Below, in pieces: positions 23,492 through 31,717 of a stretch of 31,893 nt of DNA. The notes under the pieces are model-generated. The model saw nothing but the letters and a program-made list of their open reading frames with translations. It was not told the origin of the DNA and did no database searches. How positions within the stretch are numbered: the first letter of the stretch is position 1; each line of letters starts with the position of its first letter. The DNA comes from CAYSAA01 sp964428905 (GTDB lineage: Bacteria > Atribacterota > Phoenicimicrobiia > Phoenicimicrobiales > Stramentimicrobiaceae), in assembly GCA_964428905.1 (NCBI GenBank), contig CAYSAA010000107.1:1-31893 (forward strand), given 5' to 3'. A program made the translations under genes and the position numbers.

Positions 23492-24202
23492 ATGTGGGAG
23501 GGGGCTAAAAAGATAAGCTTAAGTAATCTTGAAACTCAATTGGGATATCAATTTAACAATCCTGGACTTTTAAAAAAGGCCTTGACCCACGCTTCTTACT
23601 ACAATCAAAAAGAAAAAAATGATATAAATTGCTTTCAGAGGCTTGAATTTCTTGGCGATTCAGTCCTCAATTTATCAGTAAGTGAATATTTATATAAAAA
23701 ATTTCCTTTTTTCTCAGAAGGCAAACTATCAAAGTTAAAATCGGTAATGATCAGTCAACCATTCTTAGTGAAGTTTGCTGGATATATCAAGCTTGAAAAA
23801 TATATTATCCTGGGGAAAAGTGTTGACTTGGTTAAGGGAAGGGGGAAATTTTCTATTTTAGCTGATTGTATGGAAGCATGTCTCGGATCAATTTATTTAG
23901 ATGGTGGTTTAGGCCCATGTAAAAAAATTGTTACTGATTTTATTCGTGAGGAACACCTAAATTTACTGGATAGGCGTATTGTTAGAGATTATAAAACAAT
24001 ATTACAGGAAATAACCCAAAAAGACTTTAATTGTCTCCCAACTTATAGACTATTGAGAGAAGAAGGACTGGAACACCAAAAGAAATTCTATGTTGAGGTT
24101 ATTATAGATAATGATAGCTATGGTAAGGGGACTGGTAAGAACAAGAAAGAGGCAGAGCAGGATGCTGCTTATCAGGCTATAAAAAAAATAGGAATCAAAT
24201 AA
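23492..24202 (+). CDS. rnc: Ribonuclease III
   Basis: RNase III cuts double-stranded RNA, including rRNA precursors. The signature RLEFLGDSVLNLSVSEYL with acidic metal ligands lies in the catalytic domain, followed by GKLSKLKSVMIS and LADCMEACLGSIYLDGG; the C-terminal double-stranded-RNA-binding domain shows DYKTILQEITQ and GTGKNKKEAEQDAAYQAI. The frame can be opened at TTG 23465, but that codon has no ribosome site; I prefer ATG 23492, which follows GAGAAG and gives 236 residues, a typical length. Spacing from acpP is then 39 bases. smc follows after 16 bases. Confidence 0.95.
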   Translation: MWEGAKKISLSNLETQLGYQFNNPGLLKKALTHASYYNQKEKNDINCFQRLEFLGDSVLNLSVSEYLYKKFPFFSEGKLSKLKSVMISQPFLVKFAGYIKLEKYIILGKSVDLVKGRGKFSILADCMEACLGSIYLDGGLGPCKKIVTDFIREEHLNLLDRRIVRDYKTILQEITQKDFNCLPTYRLLREEGLEHQKKFYVEVIIDNDSYGKGTGKNKKEAEQDAAYQAIKKIGIK

Positions 24203-24218
24203 GAAAGGTATTTTTTTC

Positions 24219-27200
24219 TTGTATTTAAAAGAGATTGAAATAAAAGGTTTCAAGTCATTTGCCAATAAAATAAAATTAAATATCACTCCTGGTATAACGG
24301 TTATTGTGGGTCCGAATGGCTCTGGAAAAAGTAATATTACTGATGCAGTTAGATGGATTCTTGGTGAACAGAATATTCGTTCTCTGAGAGGAAATAAAAT
24401 AACCGATATGATATTTTCTGGCAATAATGATCAGAAAATACGTAATTTTGCCGAAGCTTCTATCCTTTTTGATAATAACGACAGAAAGCTACCTATTGAT
24501 TCTGAAGAGGTACAATTAAAAAGGATTGTATATCGTTCCGGTGAAACCGAAAATTATATAAATAATCTACCATGTAAATTAAGGGATATTCATGAACTTT
24601 TTCAGGGTACAGGACTGGGAAGAAATTCTTATTCTATTATTGCTCAGGGGAAAGTAGATTTCGTGCTAAGTGCGAAACCAACAGAAAGAAGAACATTGTT
24701 TGACGAAGCCTCCAATATTTCAAGCTACAACAACAAAAAAGAAGTTGCTATTAAAAAACTTGACCTAGTTGATAATAATCTCTTTAGAGTAAGCGATATT
24801 TTGGCAGAAGTCAAAGAAAACCTCTACCATTATAAGAAGAAGGCAGATGAATTAAAATTATATCATTCCTATCGTGATAACATTAAAAAATTAGAGTTTT
24901 TCTTTCTAAGCCAGCAATATCTTTTATATCATAAGAATATAAGAAACAGTGATAAAAATTTATCATATTTAAAGAATGAAATAGTAAAAATTGACAAGAT
25001 ACTAACAGATGAGAAAAAGAAGATTATTCAGATAGAACAGGAAAAAAATCATTTAGAACAGCAATTGAATGATAGCGAAAATAACTTTCAGGTAAGTGAA
25101 AGAGAAAAAAACAATATTAATAGTCTGTTGATTGTGCTTAAGCAAAAAAAATTAGAGATAGCCCAGCGCATAAAAAATTTACATGAAGATGCTGAAAGAG
25201 CCTTTAAACAATTGCAAAAATTTAGAGATAGTATATCTGATATTGATAAAGACATACAAGAAACAAACCAGAATACCTCCATTATGAAAGAAGAATTCAA
25301 TCAAAAAGAAGCTTTAAAAGAAAAATTGCATAATGTATTTACCTATTATAAGCAGAAAGAACAAAAGATAGAAAATGATAGGCAAAATTTTAATGCCAAT
25401 TACGCTTCTCTTTACCGGGAAGAAAGAATCAAAGAAGAAACAGTTTTGGAATCACTGGAATCCTCTCTTGGGGAAATAAAAAAAGAAAAAGAAAATATAC
25501 ATAGTAAATTACAAAATAAGAAGAAATGGTTGGAAAATATTGCAACAAATATTGGGTATTTAGAAAATAATATCAATCATTTAAAAAAGGAGAAGAACCA
25601 AATAGAAGAATTATTAACTAAGAATATGCTGATTATTGACCAAAAAACTAATTTTATTCAAAATTATAGCAATGATATTATTTTAAAAAATAAAGAGAAA
25701 GACTTTTTGGAAGAATTAAGGAAAAAAAACCAGATTGAAAGTGTATCTCCTAACGATGAAGAATTATGGAATAAAAAATACAGTCAAGATATTGAATGGA
25801 TTGGTGAAGTTAATAGTTTAATTGAGCATATTCCTGATAAGATAGAGAAGGTTATTCGTTCTATTTTGTATGATAGAACAAAACTGATAAGGGTAAATAA
25901 TTCAAAAAATATTGTATATATAAATCAACTCATGAAGGCAAGAAATTTGGGACAAATCAAAATTATTGCTGACAATATCATATCGAAAAAAGATTTAAAT
26001 ATGAAGGAAATAGGAGATATTGCCAACCAGCAGAAAATACTTGGCTTTGCAAATCAGCTTATTTCTTTTCCTCTCCAATATAAGAATGTATTTAAAATAT
26101 TATTGGGACATATTTTAGTTGTGGAAGATATGAAAACTGTTTTTAACTTATTTGAGAAGTTAAGGGGAAAGTGTATGATTATTTCTTTAGATGGAATGGT
26201 GATCGATTTTAAGGGCATAATTACCTTGCATAATATCTCCGGGGCAAAATTGTTCCATGATTATCATTTACCAGTAAAAAGAATAGCACAACTGGAGGAA
26301 GAAATACGATCTACCCATACTAAGATTGAGCAACATCAGGGAGTTCTAAAAGACCGTGATAGTAAAAATAAGATATTGTATCAAAAAATTGAAAGTATAA
26401 ATCAGCAAATAGAAAAATATGTGGTTAAACTCCGCGAAGAAAAAGATCATTCCCTGGAAATGAATAAGAAAATATTAGAAATGCAAAGCCGCTCAGAAGA
26501 ATTAACCAATGAGCAGAAAGAACAGGACAAAGGAAGAGAACATCTAAAGAAAAATATTGTAATATCTCAGACAAATATCAAACAGATTGAAAAATATATG
26601 GCTATTTTTCATTTATATTTACAAACTTTATCCAAGTTGAAAGATCTGTGCGTTAAAGACCTGGATAGGCTACAAAAAAATCTGGAAAATATGAAAATGA
26701 AATTTAATTGGAATAAAGAAAGAGAAATACTACTGCAAAAACGAAAAAAGGAAATGAATCATTTTATTCAAGGTTATCACTACGAAGAAAAGGAAAGACA
26801 AGAAAAAATAAATAACTATAATAAAGAGAAGCTGCAATTAATAGATCAGGAAAATACATTGAAGGAGAAATTAAGGCTCTTGCTGGAAGATAGAAAAAGA
26901 TGGGATACAGAAAGGATAAGACACAAAGATATTCTAAAGGAAAAAGATGGTCTGATTAAATCATCCCGGGAAAAATTAGAAGAAAATCAAAGAAAATTGG
27001 AAGATAAAAAGAATATACTGCATAGAGATGAAATGAGCCATGTCCAAAATCAAGAAAAAATGAACCATTTAATCCATACCATTAAAAATCAGTACAATGT
27101 TTCTGTGGAAGAAATTTTATTACATAAGAATGAAGCAAATAGCCAAAAAGAGGCTTCCGAGAAAATTGCTGAGTACAAAGAAAAAATTGGTTCTATGGGA

Positions 27201-27812
27201 CAAATTAATTTTGATGCACTACAAGAATACCAAAATCAATTCTCAAGGTTTGCCGATCTTCAGGGTAAAAAAGATGAAATAATGCAATCCAAAGAAAAGT
27301 TAATAAACTTAATCAACGAAATTGATCGAGTTGCTGAATATCATTTTTATCAGACTTTCTTGAAGGTAGAAGTTTCTTTCAAAGATATTTTTCAAAAATT
27401 ATTTCACGGTGGAGAGGTATCATTGGAACTGAGTGATAATAAAAAACTATTAGAAACAGGTATCGAGGTAATGGTACAACCACCGGGGAAAAATCTACAA
27501 AATATTTCTTTATTGTCAACCGGGGAAAAGGCATTAACTGCCATTGCTCTTTTATTTGCATTATGGAAGGCCAATCCCAGTCCGTTTTGTTTTTTTGATG
27601 AGATTGATTCAGCATTAGATGAAGTAAATGCCCTACGTCTGGCATATTTTTTGAAAAATGAGGACCTAAAAGATGCTCAGATTATTATCATCACCCATCA
27701 AAAAGAAGTAATGGAGGCAGCAGATGCACTGTACGGTATAATTATGGAAGGATATGGTGTTTCGAAACTAATGTCTGTAAGAATGTTAGATTTGGGAGAG
27801 TGGCAAAATTAA
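24219..27812 (+). CDS. smc: Chromosome partition protein Smc
   Basis: Smc is the ATPase arm of bacterial condensin; it works with ScpA and ScpB, both encoded in this window. The 1197 residues run: N-terminal head with Walker A GPNGSGKS (31-38) and the QGKVD segment, coiled coil (about 170-500), hinge (about 520-680), second coiled coil, and C-terminal head with Walker B FCFFDEIDSALDE. Unusual points: the ABC signature reads LSTGEK (1099-1104) where LSGGE is expected, and the glycine-rich end of the hinge (GGSMTGG in Bacillus) is replaced by KGIITLHN near 665-672. The start is TTG 24219 behind AGAAAGG; MYLKEIEIKGFKSF is the standard beginning. Confidence 0.97.
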   Translation: MYLKEIEIKGFKSFANKIKLNITPGITVIVGPNGSGKSNITDAVRWILGEQNIRSLRGNKITDMIFSGNNDQKIRNFAEASILFDNNDRKLPIDSEEVQLKRIVYRSGETENYINNLPCKLRDIHELFQGTGLGRNSYSIIAQGKVDFVLSAKPTERRTLFDEASNISSYNNKKEVAIKKLDLVDNNLFRVSDILAEVKENLYHYKKKADELKLYHSYRDNIKKLEFFFLSQQYLLYHKNIRNSDKNLSYLKNEIVKIDKILTDEKKKIIQIEQEKNHLEQQLNDSENNFQVSEREKNNINSLLIVLKQKKLEIAQRIKNLHEDAERAFKQLQKFRDSISDIDKDIQETNQNTSIMKEEFNQKEALKEKLHNVFTYYKQKEQKIENDRQNFNANYASLYREERIKEETVLESLESSLGEIKKEKENIHSKLQNKKKWLENIATNIGYLENNINHLKKEKNQIEELLTKNMLIIDQKTNFIQNYSNDIILKNKEKDFLEELRKKNQIESVSPNDEELWNKKYSQDIEWIGEVNSLIEHIPDKIEKVIRSILYDRTKLIRVNNSKNIVYINQLMKARNLGQIKIIADNIISKKDLNMKEIGDIANQQKILGFANQLISFPLQYKNVFKILLGHILVVEDMKTVFNLFEKLRGKCMIISLDGMVIDFKGIITLHNISGAKLFHDYHLPVKRIAQLEEEIRSTHTKIEQHQGVLKDRDSKNKILYQKIESINQQIEKYVVKLREEKDHSLEMNKKILEMQSRSEELTNEQKEQDKGREHLKKNIVISQTNIKQIEKYMAIFHLYLQTLSKLKDLCVKDLDRLQKNLENMKMKFNWNKEREILLQKRKKEMNHFIQGYHYEEKERQEKINNYNKEKLQLIDQENTLKEKLRLLLEDRKRWDTERIRHKDILKEKDGLIKSSREKLEENQRKLEDKKNILHRDEMSHVQNQEKMNHLIHTIKNQYNVSVEEILLHKNEANSQKEASEKIAEYKEKIGSMGQINFDALQEYQNQFSRFADLQGKKDEIMQSKEKLINLINEIDRVAEYHFYQTFLKVEVSFKDIFQKLFHGGEVSLELSDNKKLLETGIEVMVQPPGKNLQNISLLSTGEKALTAIALLFALWKANPSPFCFFDEIDSALDEVNALRLAYFLKNEDLKDAQIIIITHQKEVMEAADALYGIIMEGYGVSKLMSVRMLDLGEWQN

Positions 27813-27819
27813 AGAATTA

Positions 27820-28725
27820 TTGTCTTCTTTAAAAAAAAGTCTAAAAAAATCAAGAGACAATCTGTGGGATAAATATGATATCTTATTTACCGATGCAGTA
27901 AAAGATAAGAATGATTTTCTGGAAAAGATTGAAGAATTATTAATCTTATCTGACCTTGGACCTAAGGCAACCGAGTATATTTTGGATAAGTTTAGAGATA
28001 TAAACTTACACCAGTTCAGATTGAATGATTTTGACTACTTCAAAAATATCCTGAAAAAAATATTGCTTGACATGGTCCCGAATCAGAAAACAATTTTTGC
28101 AATAGATCCAGAGGTCCTTAATGTTATAATGGTTGTTGGTGTCAATGGGACAGGAAAAACATCTTTTGTCGGTAAATTAGCCCATTATTTTAAAGACAGA
28201 GATAAAAAAGTATTAGTAATTCCAGCTGATACTTATCGGGCTGGTGCCATAAGTCAACTGAATTTATTAGCATATCAGGCTGGTGTCGAAACGCTAAAGG
28301 CTAACACCGGTGCAGATCCTGCCTCTATTGTTTTTGACGGTATCCAATCTGCCAGAGCGAAAAGAAAGGAATTATTAATTATCGACACAGCTGGTAGATT
28401 ACATACTTACCATAATCTGATGAAGGAATTAGAGAAAATAAGAAGAGTGATTATAAAAGTTACTCCTGAAGTTTTACTAACAACAATACTGGTTATTGAT
28501 GCAACTACGGGACAGAATGGGCTTAATCAGGCACTTTGTTTTAGAGATTCTTTGCCTATTTCTAATTTGGCATTGACTAAATTGGACGGTACAGCCAAGG
28601 GCGGCATCGCTCTTACCATACAACAAGAGCTGCTTATTCCGGTTGGATATATAACCTTTGGGGAAAAAATTACCGATATATGTGAATATAATCCAGAGGA
28701 ATTTATCGAAGCTTTCCTCGATTGA
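27820..28725 (+). CDS. ftsY: Signal recognition particle receptor FtsY
   Basis: FtsY is the membrane-associated SRP receptor GTPase that docks with Ffh to deliver nascent membrane proteins. The 301 residues contain only the NG domains: N helices (SLKKSRDNLWDKYD), P-loop GVNGTGKTS (107-115), PADTYRAGAISQL, DTAGRL and TKLDGTAKGGIAL. The acidic A domain of enterobacterial FtsY is absent, as in many other lineages. The coordinates use TTG 27820, but this is 19 bases from the only ribosome site (GGGAGAG, 27794-27800). ATT at 27808, seven bases from it and overlapping the smc stop, would add four residues and may be the true start. The gene ends in a structured gap. Confidence 0.95.
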   Translation: MSSLKKSLKKSRDNLWDKYDILFTDAVKDKNDFLEKIEELLILSDLGPKATEYILDKFRDINLHQFRLNDFDYFKNILKKILLDMVPNQKTIFAIDPEVLNVIMVVGVNGTGKTSFVGKLAHYFKDRDKKVLVIPADTYRAGAISQLNLLAYQAGVETLKANTGADPASIVFDGIQSARAKRKELLIIDTAGRLHTYHNLMKELEKIRRVIIKVTPEVLLTTILVIDATTGQNGLNQALCFRDSLPISNLALTKLDGTAKGGIALTIQQELLIPVGYITFGEKITDICEYNPEEFIEAFLD

Positions 28726-28768
28726 CACCTATTGTATTTTTCTATATACTGATATAGAATTTGTCAAT
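28721..28768 (+). repeat. Nested inverted repeats at the ftsY 3' end
   Basis: ATTGACA (28721-28727, covering the ftsY stop) is complementary to TGTCAAT (28762-28768). Inside lies TTCTATA (28740-28746) with TATAGAA (28753-28759), loop six. Together they can form a branched or extended stem followed at a distance by T-rich sequence. Possible weak terminator for ftsY, or an RNA-processing site; it also overlaps a possible promoter (TTGTCA at 28761, TACTTT at 28783). Confidence 0.35.
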
Positions 28769-28791
28769 TGATTAGTCTTTTATACTTTTAT

Positions 28792-28830
28792 TTAACCATT
28801 ACCACCTTCTTTGAAGGAGGTAATGGTTAA
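28792..28830 (+). repeat. Long near-perfect palindrome between ftsY and ffh
   Basis: Arms at 28792-28809 (TTAACCATTACCACCTTC) and 28813-28830 (GAAGGAGGTAATGGTTAA) pair over 18 positions with a single A-A mismatch, around a three-base TTT loop. The right arm buries an AAGGAGG sequence. No U tract follows (ATAAATCGG), so it is not a textbook terminator. Confidence 0.8.
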
Positions 28831-28897
28831 ATAAATCGGTTTTAGCATAAAGATAACAATGAGCTAACTGAAATATTTTTTACCTGAAATCCTAAAA

Positions 28898-28939
28898 AGA
28901 GGCTTCTTAAAACCACCCGCTATGCGGGTACGATATTTA
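28898..28939 (+). repeat. Dispersed hairpin repeat, copy 2
   Basis: It contains the same 17-base hairpin core (28913-28929) as 9805-9821, with matching flanks AGAGGCTTCTTA and GATATTTA. It lies only 33 bases before the ffh ATG, so it forms part of the ffh leader. Confidence 0.7.
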
Positions 28940-28971
28940 CTTTATTAATTTTGAAGATCCGGGTTGAAATA

Positions 28972-30300
28972 ATGTTAGGAACATTATCAGAAAAATTACA
29001 AAATATATTAAATAGAATTAAAGAAAAAGGGAAACTTTCTGAAAAGGATATAAAAGAATCCTTAAGAGAAGTTAAATTGGCACTTTTAGAAGCAGATGTG
29101 CATTACAAAGTAGTCAAAGACTTTGTGGGAAAGTTAGAAGAACGTGCCACCCAGGAAGAATTATCAAAGTCATTAACACCTGGACAGCAAATGATCAAAA
29201 TGACCCATGTAATTCTTACTGAAATATTAGGTGAAACTCAGAGTAAGGTTGAAATAGGCAAAGATATTCCAACCGTTATTCTCTTAGTTGGCTTACAAGG
29301 ATCAGGCAAGACAACAACGGCATCAAAGTTAGCCTTGCAGATAAAAAACAGTGGTTATATTCCACTTTTGATTGCTGGAGATAAAATAAGACCGGCTGCC
29401 GTTGAACAGTTACAGATAATGGGGAAAAAGGCTGAGGTCGATGTTTTTTCAAGGGGTAACAACGAAAAGACAATAGATACCATTCTGACAGCAGTGCAGT
29501 TTGCCAAGAAAAATAAAAATGATGTAATCATTATAGACACTGCCGGCAGATTACATATTGACCAGAAACTACTTCAGGAAATAAAAGAAATCAAGGAAAG
29601 ATTAATAGTTCACGAAACTTTGTTAGTTTTGGATTCCCTAATGGGACAAGATGCCTTGCGGGTAGCAAATACCTTTAACCAAGAAATTGGAATAGATGGT
29701 TATATATTGACTAAATTGGATGGAGATGCTCGTGGGGGTGTTGCTTTATCAATTAAAAGCATGACTAATTTACCAATTAAATTTGTAGGAATTGGTGAAA
29801 AAGTGAATGATTTAGAACCTTTCTACCCTGATAGAATGGCTTCTAGAATTCTTGGTATGGGTGACACCATAACTTTAATTGAAAAAATTGAAGCTAACTT
29901 TGACAAAAATGAATTAAAAAACATGGGGAAAAAAGAATTTAGAGAACAATTCAATCTAAATGATTTTTATGACCAACTTAAAAAATTAAAAAACATGGGT
30001 TCACTGGAAAAAATATTTGATTTAGTGCCAATGCAAAATTTTGGCTTTTCAAAGGGAATAAATCATAACTTTAATGGTGGTGCAAAGGAATTAGGTAAAG
30101 TTGAAGCGATTATATGCTCAATGACCCGACAGGAAAGGATAGAACCCGATATAATAAATGGTAGCAGAAGAAGAAGAATTGCAAAAGGCAGTGGAACTGT
30201 AGTTAGCGATGTAAATCGTTTATTAAAACAATTTTTTAAGATGAAGAAATTTTTAAAACAAGGTTCGAATAAGCAGTCGTTAATTTCATTTATGAAATAA
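28972..30300 (+). CDS. ffh: Signal recognition particle protein Ffh
   Basis: Ffh binds signal sequences and 4.5S/SRP RNA and hands ribosomes to FtsY, encoded just upstream. The frame is open from TTG 28951, but ATG 28972 gives the canonical beginning MLGTLSEKLQNILNRIKEKG, so I use it (442 residues). NG domain: P-loop GLQGSGKTTTASKLAL, RPAAVEQLQ, DTAGRLHID, TKLDGDARGG. M domain: MGSLEKIFDLVPMQNFG and the RNA-binding RRRRIAKGSGTVVSDVNRLLKQF. The usual DVYRPAA reads DKIRPAA here. The ribosome site is poor (GGGTTG region), and the leader carries the palindrome and dispersed repeat. No YlxM gene lies between ftsY and ffh. Confidence 0.97.
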   Translation: MLGTLSEKLQNILNRIKEKGKLSEKDIKESLREVKLALLEADVHYKVVKDFVGKLEERATQEELSKSLTPGQQMIKMTHVILTEILGETQSKVEIGKDIPTVILLVGLQGSGKTTTASKLALQIKNSGYIPLLIAGDKIRPAAVEQLQIMGKKAEVDVFSRGNNEKTIDTILTAVQFAKKNKNDVIIIDTAGRLHIDQKLLQEIKEIKERLIVHETLLVLDSLMGQDALRVANTFNQEIGIDGYILTKLDGDARGGVALSIKSMTNLPIKFVGIGEKVNDLEPFYPDRMASRILGMGDTITLIEKIEANFDKNELKNMGKKEFREQFNLNDFYDQLKKLKNMGSLEKIFDLVPMQNFGFSKGINHNFNGGAKELGKVEAIICSMTRQERIEPDIINGSRRRRIAKGSGTVVSDVNRLLKQFFKMKKFLKQGSNKQSLISFMK

Positions 30301-30362
30301 AAAGTAAAGATGTAAATATTTCAAGATGGATATTTTAGTAACTATATAGATGGAGGAATGAT

Positions 30363-30626
30363 ATGTCAGCAAAAATAAAATTGAGAAGAGAAGGTGCCAA
30401 GAAACAGCCTTCTTATAAGATTGTGGTCATTGATTCTCGTAAACCCAGAGATGGTAGATTTATCAAAATGTTAGGCTATTATCAGCCAACAAATGATCCC
30501 TATACTTTAAAAGTAGATAAAGAAGAAAGCATAAAATGGATAAAACTGGGTGCTAAAATGACCAAAACTGTTGAATCTTTATTTAAGAAGAACGGAATAC
30601 TGGCAGAAGTTAAACAATCTACTTAA
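30363..30626 (+). CDS. rpsP: 30S ribosomal protein S16
   Basis: The 87-residue S16 begins MSAKIKLRREGAKKQPSYKIVVIDSRKPRDGRFI, the family signature (usual form MAVKIRLKRxGxKxxPxYRIVVAD), followed by LGYYQPTNDP and the helical segment IKWIKLGAKMTKTVESLFKKNGI. A strong TGGAGGA ribosome site precedes the ATG. ffh-rpsP-khpA-(rimM)-trmD-rplS is a classic order. Confidence 0.98.
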   Translation: MSAKIKLRREGAKKQPSYKIVVIDSRKPRDGRFIKMLGYYQPTNDPYTLKVDKEESIKWIKLGAKMTKTVESLFKKNGILAEVKQST

Positions 30627-30665
30627 TCCTAAAAGTGGTATAAAAAAATACTTTGGAGAATATAA

Positions 30666-30905
30666 TTGAAGGAAGCTAAGGAAGTTATAGAATATTTACT
30701 AAGAGAGATCGTAGATTTCCCAGATAAGCTCAATCTTAGTGAAGTAGAAGATGAAAAAATAACTGTATTGGAAATAAGAGTTGATCCCAGTGACATGGGA
30801 AAAGTCATCGGGAAGCAGGGTAGAGTAATCAAAGCTATTCGTACCATAGTGAAAGCGGCTACTATAAAAGATAAGAAAAGGACAGTAATTGAAATTATCG
30901 ATTGA
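30666..30905 (+). CDS. khpA: KH-domain RNA-binding protein KhpA
   Basis: A 79-residue single KH-domain protein. The RNA-contacting GxxG loop is GKQG in DPSDMGKVIGKQGRVIKAIRTIVKAA. Relatives (YlqC/KhpA) bind many RNAs and, with KhpB, influence cell division and envelope synthesis in some Gram-positives. The start is TTG 30666, six to seven bases after TTGGAGA; the protein begins KEAKEVIEYLLREIVDFPD as is typical. It sits between rpsP and trmD as usual, but rimM, normally next, is missing. Confidence 0.93.
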   Translation: MKEAKEVIEYLLREIVDFPDKLNLSEVEDEKITVLEIRVDPSDMGKVIGKQGRVIKAIRTIVKAATIKDKKRTVIEIID

Positions 30906-30958
30906 TATACATTTACATCTTACTGTCCCCAACCAGGCAGGACTAAACAAGGAATAAT

Positions 30959-31717
30959 ATGGAAATAACCATACTGACAATTTTTCCAGATATGTTTGTT
31001 TCACCATTTTCGGAAAGCATTATCAATAGAGCAAAGGAGAAAAAAATAATTACTATCAATGTGGTAGATTTTAGGGATTTTACCAGAGATAAACATAAGA
31101 GTGTAGATGATTATTCCTATGGTGGTGGGCCGGGAATGGTGTTAAAACCTGAACCTATTATTGCAGCAATGGAAAATATTCATAAAAATGATAAAGAGTT
31201 TGCTGGTAAAGTTATTATTACTTCTGCCCAAGGAAAAATATTTAATCAAAAAATGGCAAAAAAATTATTGAGTTTTAAACATATTATCTTTGTCTGTGGA
31301 AGGTATGAGGGAATTGATGAGAGAGTTTCTCATTTATTAGATGCAGAAGAAATATCCATTGGGGATTATGTTATGACCGGTGGTGAAATTCCCGTTATGG
31401 TCATGGTTGATGTTATTATTAGAATGTTACCCGGTGTATTGGGAAAAGAAGAATCTATGATCAATGATTCATTTTATCATGGATTACTGGACTATCCCCA
31501 TTTTACCAGGCCTGAAAAATATAGAGGACATATTGTGCCTAAAGTTTTATTATCCGGTAACCATAAAAAGATTGAAAAATGGAGGATAAGACAATCACTT
31601 TTGAGAACAATGGTACGACGGCCAGATTTACTAATAAATAGAAAATTTACTAAAGAAGAGATAAAAATCATAGACGAGTTAAAAACAGATGACCAGGAAA
31701 AGGAAGGAAGAAAATAA
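30959..31717 (+). CDS. trmD: tRNA (guanine37-N1)-methyltransferase
   Basis: TrmD methylates G37 next to the anticodon of several tRNAs, preventing frameshifts. It is a SPOUT enzyme with a trefoil knot. The 252 residues begin MEITILTIFPDMF and contain YGGGPGMVLKPEPI, FVCGRYEGIDERV, and the knot segment SIGDYVMTGGEIPVMVMVDVIIRMLPG; HFTRPEKYRG and VLLSGNHKKIEKWR follow. AAGGAATAAT provides the ribosome site. Its TAA overlaps the rplS ATG by one base (TAATG), so the two are translationally coupled. Confidence 0.98.
   Translation: MEITILTIFPDMFVSPFSESIINRAKEKKIITINVVDFRDFTRDKHKSVDDYSYGGGPGMVLKPEPIIAAMENIHKNDKEFAGKVIITSAQGKIFNQKMAKKLLSFKHIIFVCGRYEGIDERVSHLLDAEEISIGDYVMTGGEIPVMVMVDVIIRMLPGVLGKEESMINDSFYHGLLDYPHFTRPEKYRGHIVPKVLLSGNHKKIEKWRIRQSLLRTMVRRPDLLINRKFTKEEIKIIDELKTDDQEKEGRK

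Noticed and set aside
28951..28971. TTG start for ffh
   Set aside because: The seven extra residues (KIRVEI region) do not belong to the family, whose proteins begin as at ATG 28972, and no ribosome site precedes the TTG.
30255..30275. GGTTCGAAT, resembling a tRNA T-arm
   Set aside because: It lies in the ffh coding sequence and no acceptor stem or anticodon arm can be formed around it.
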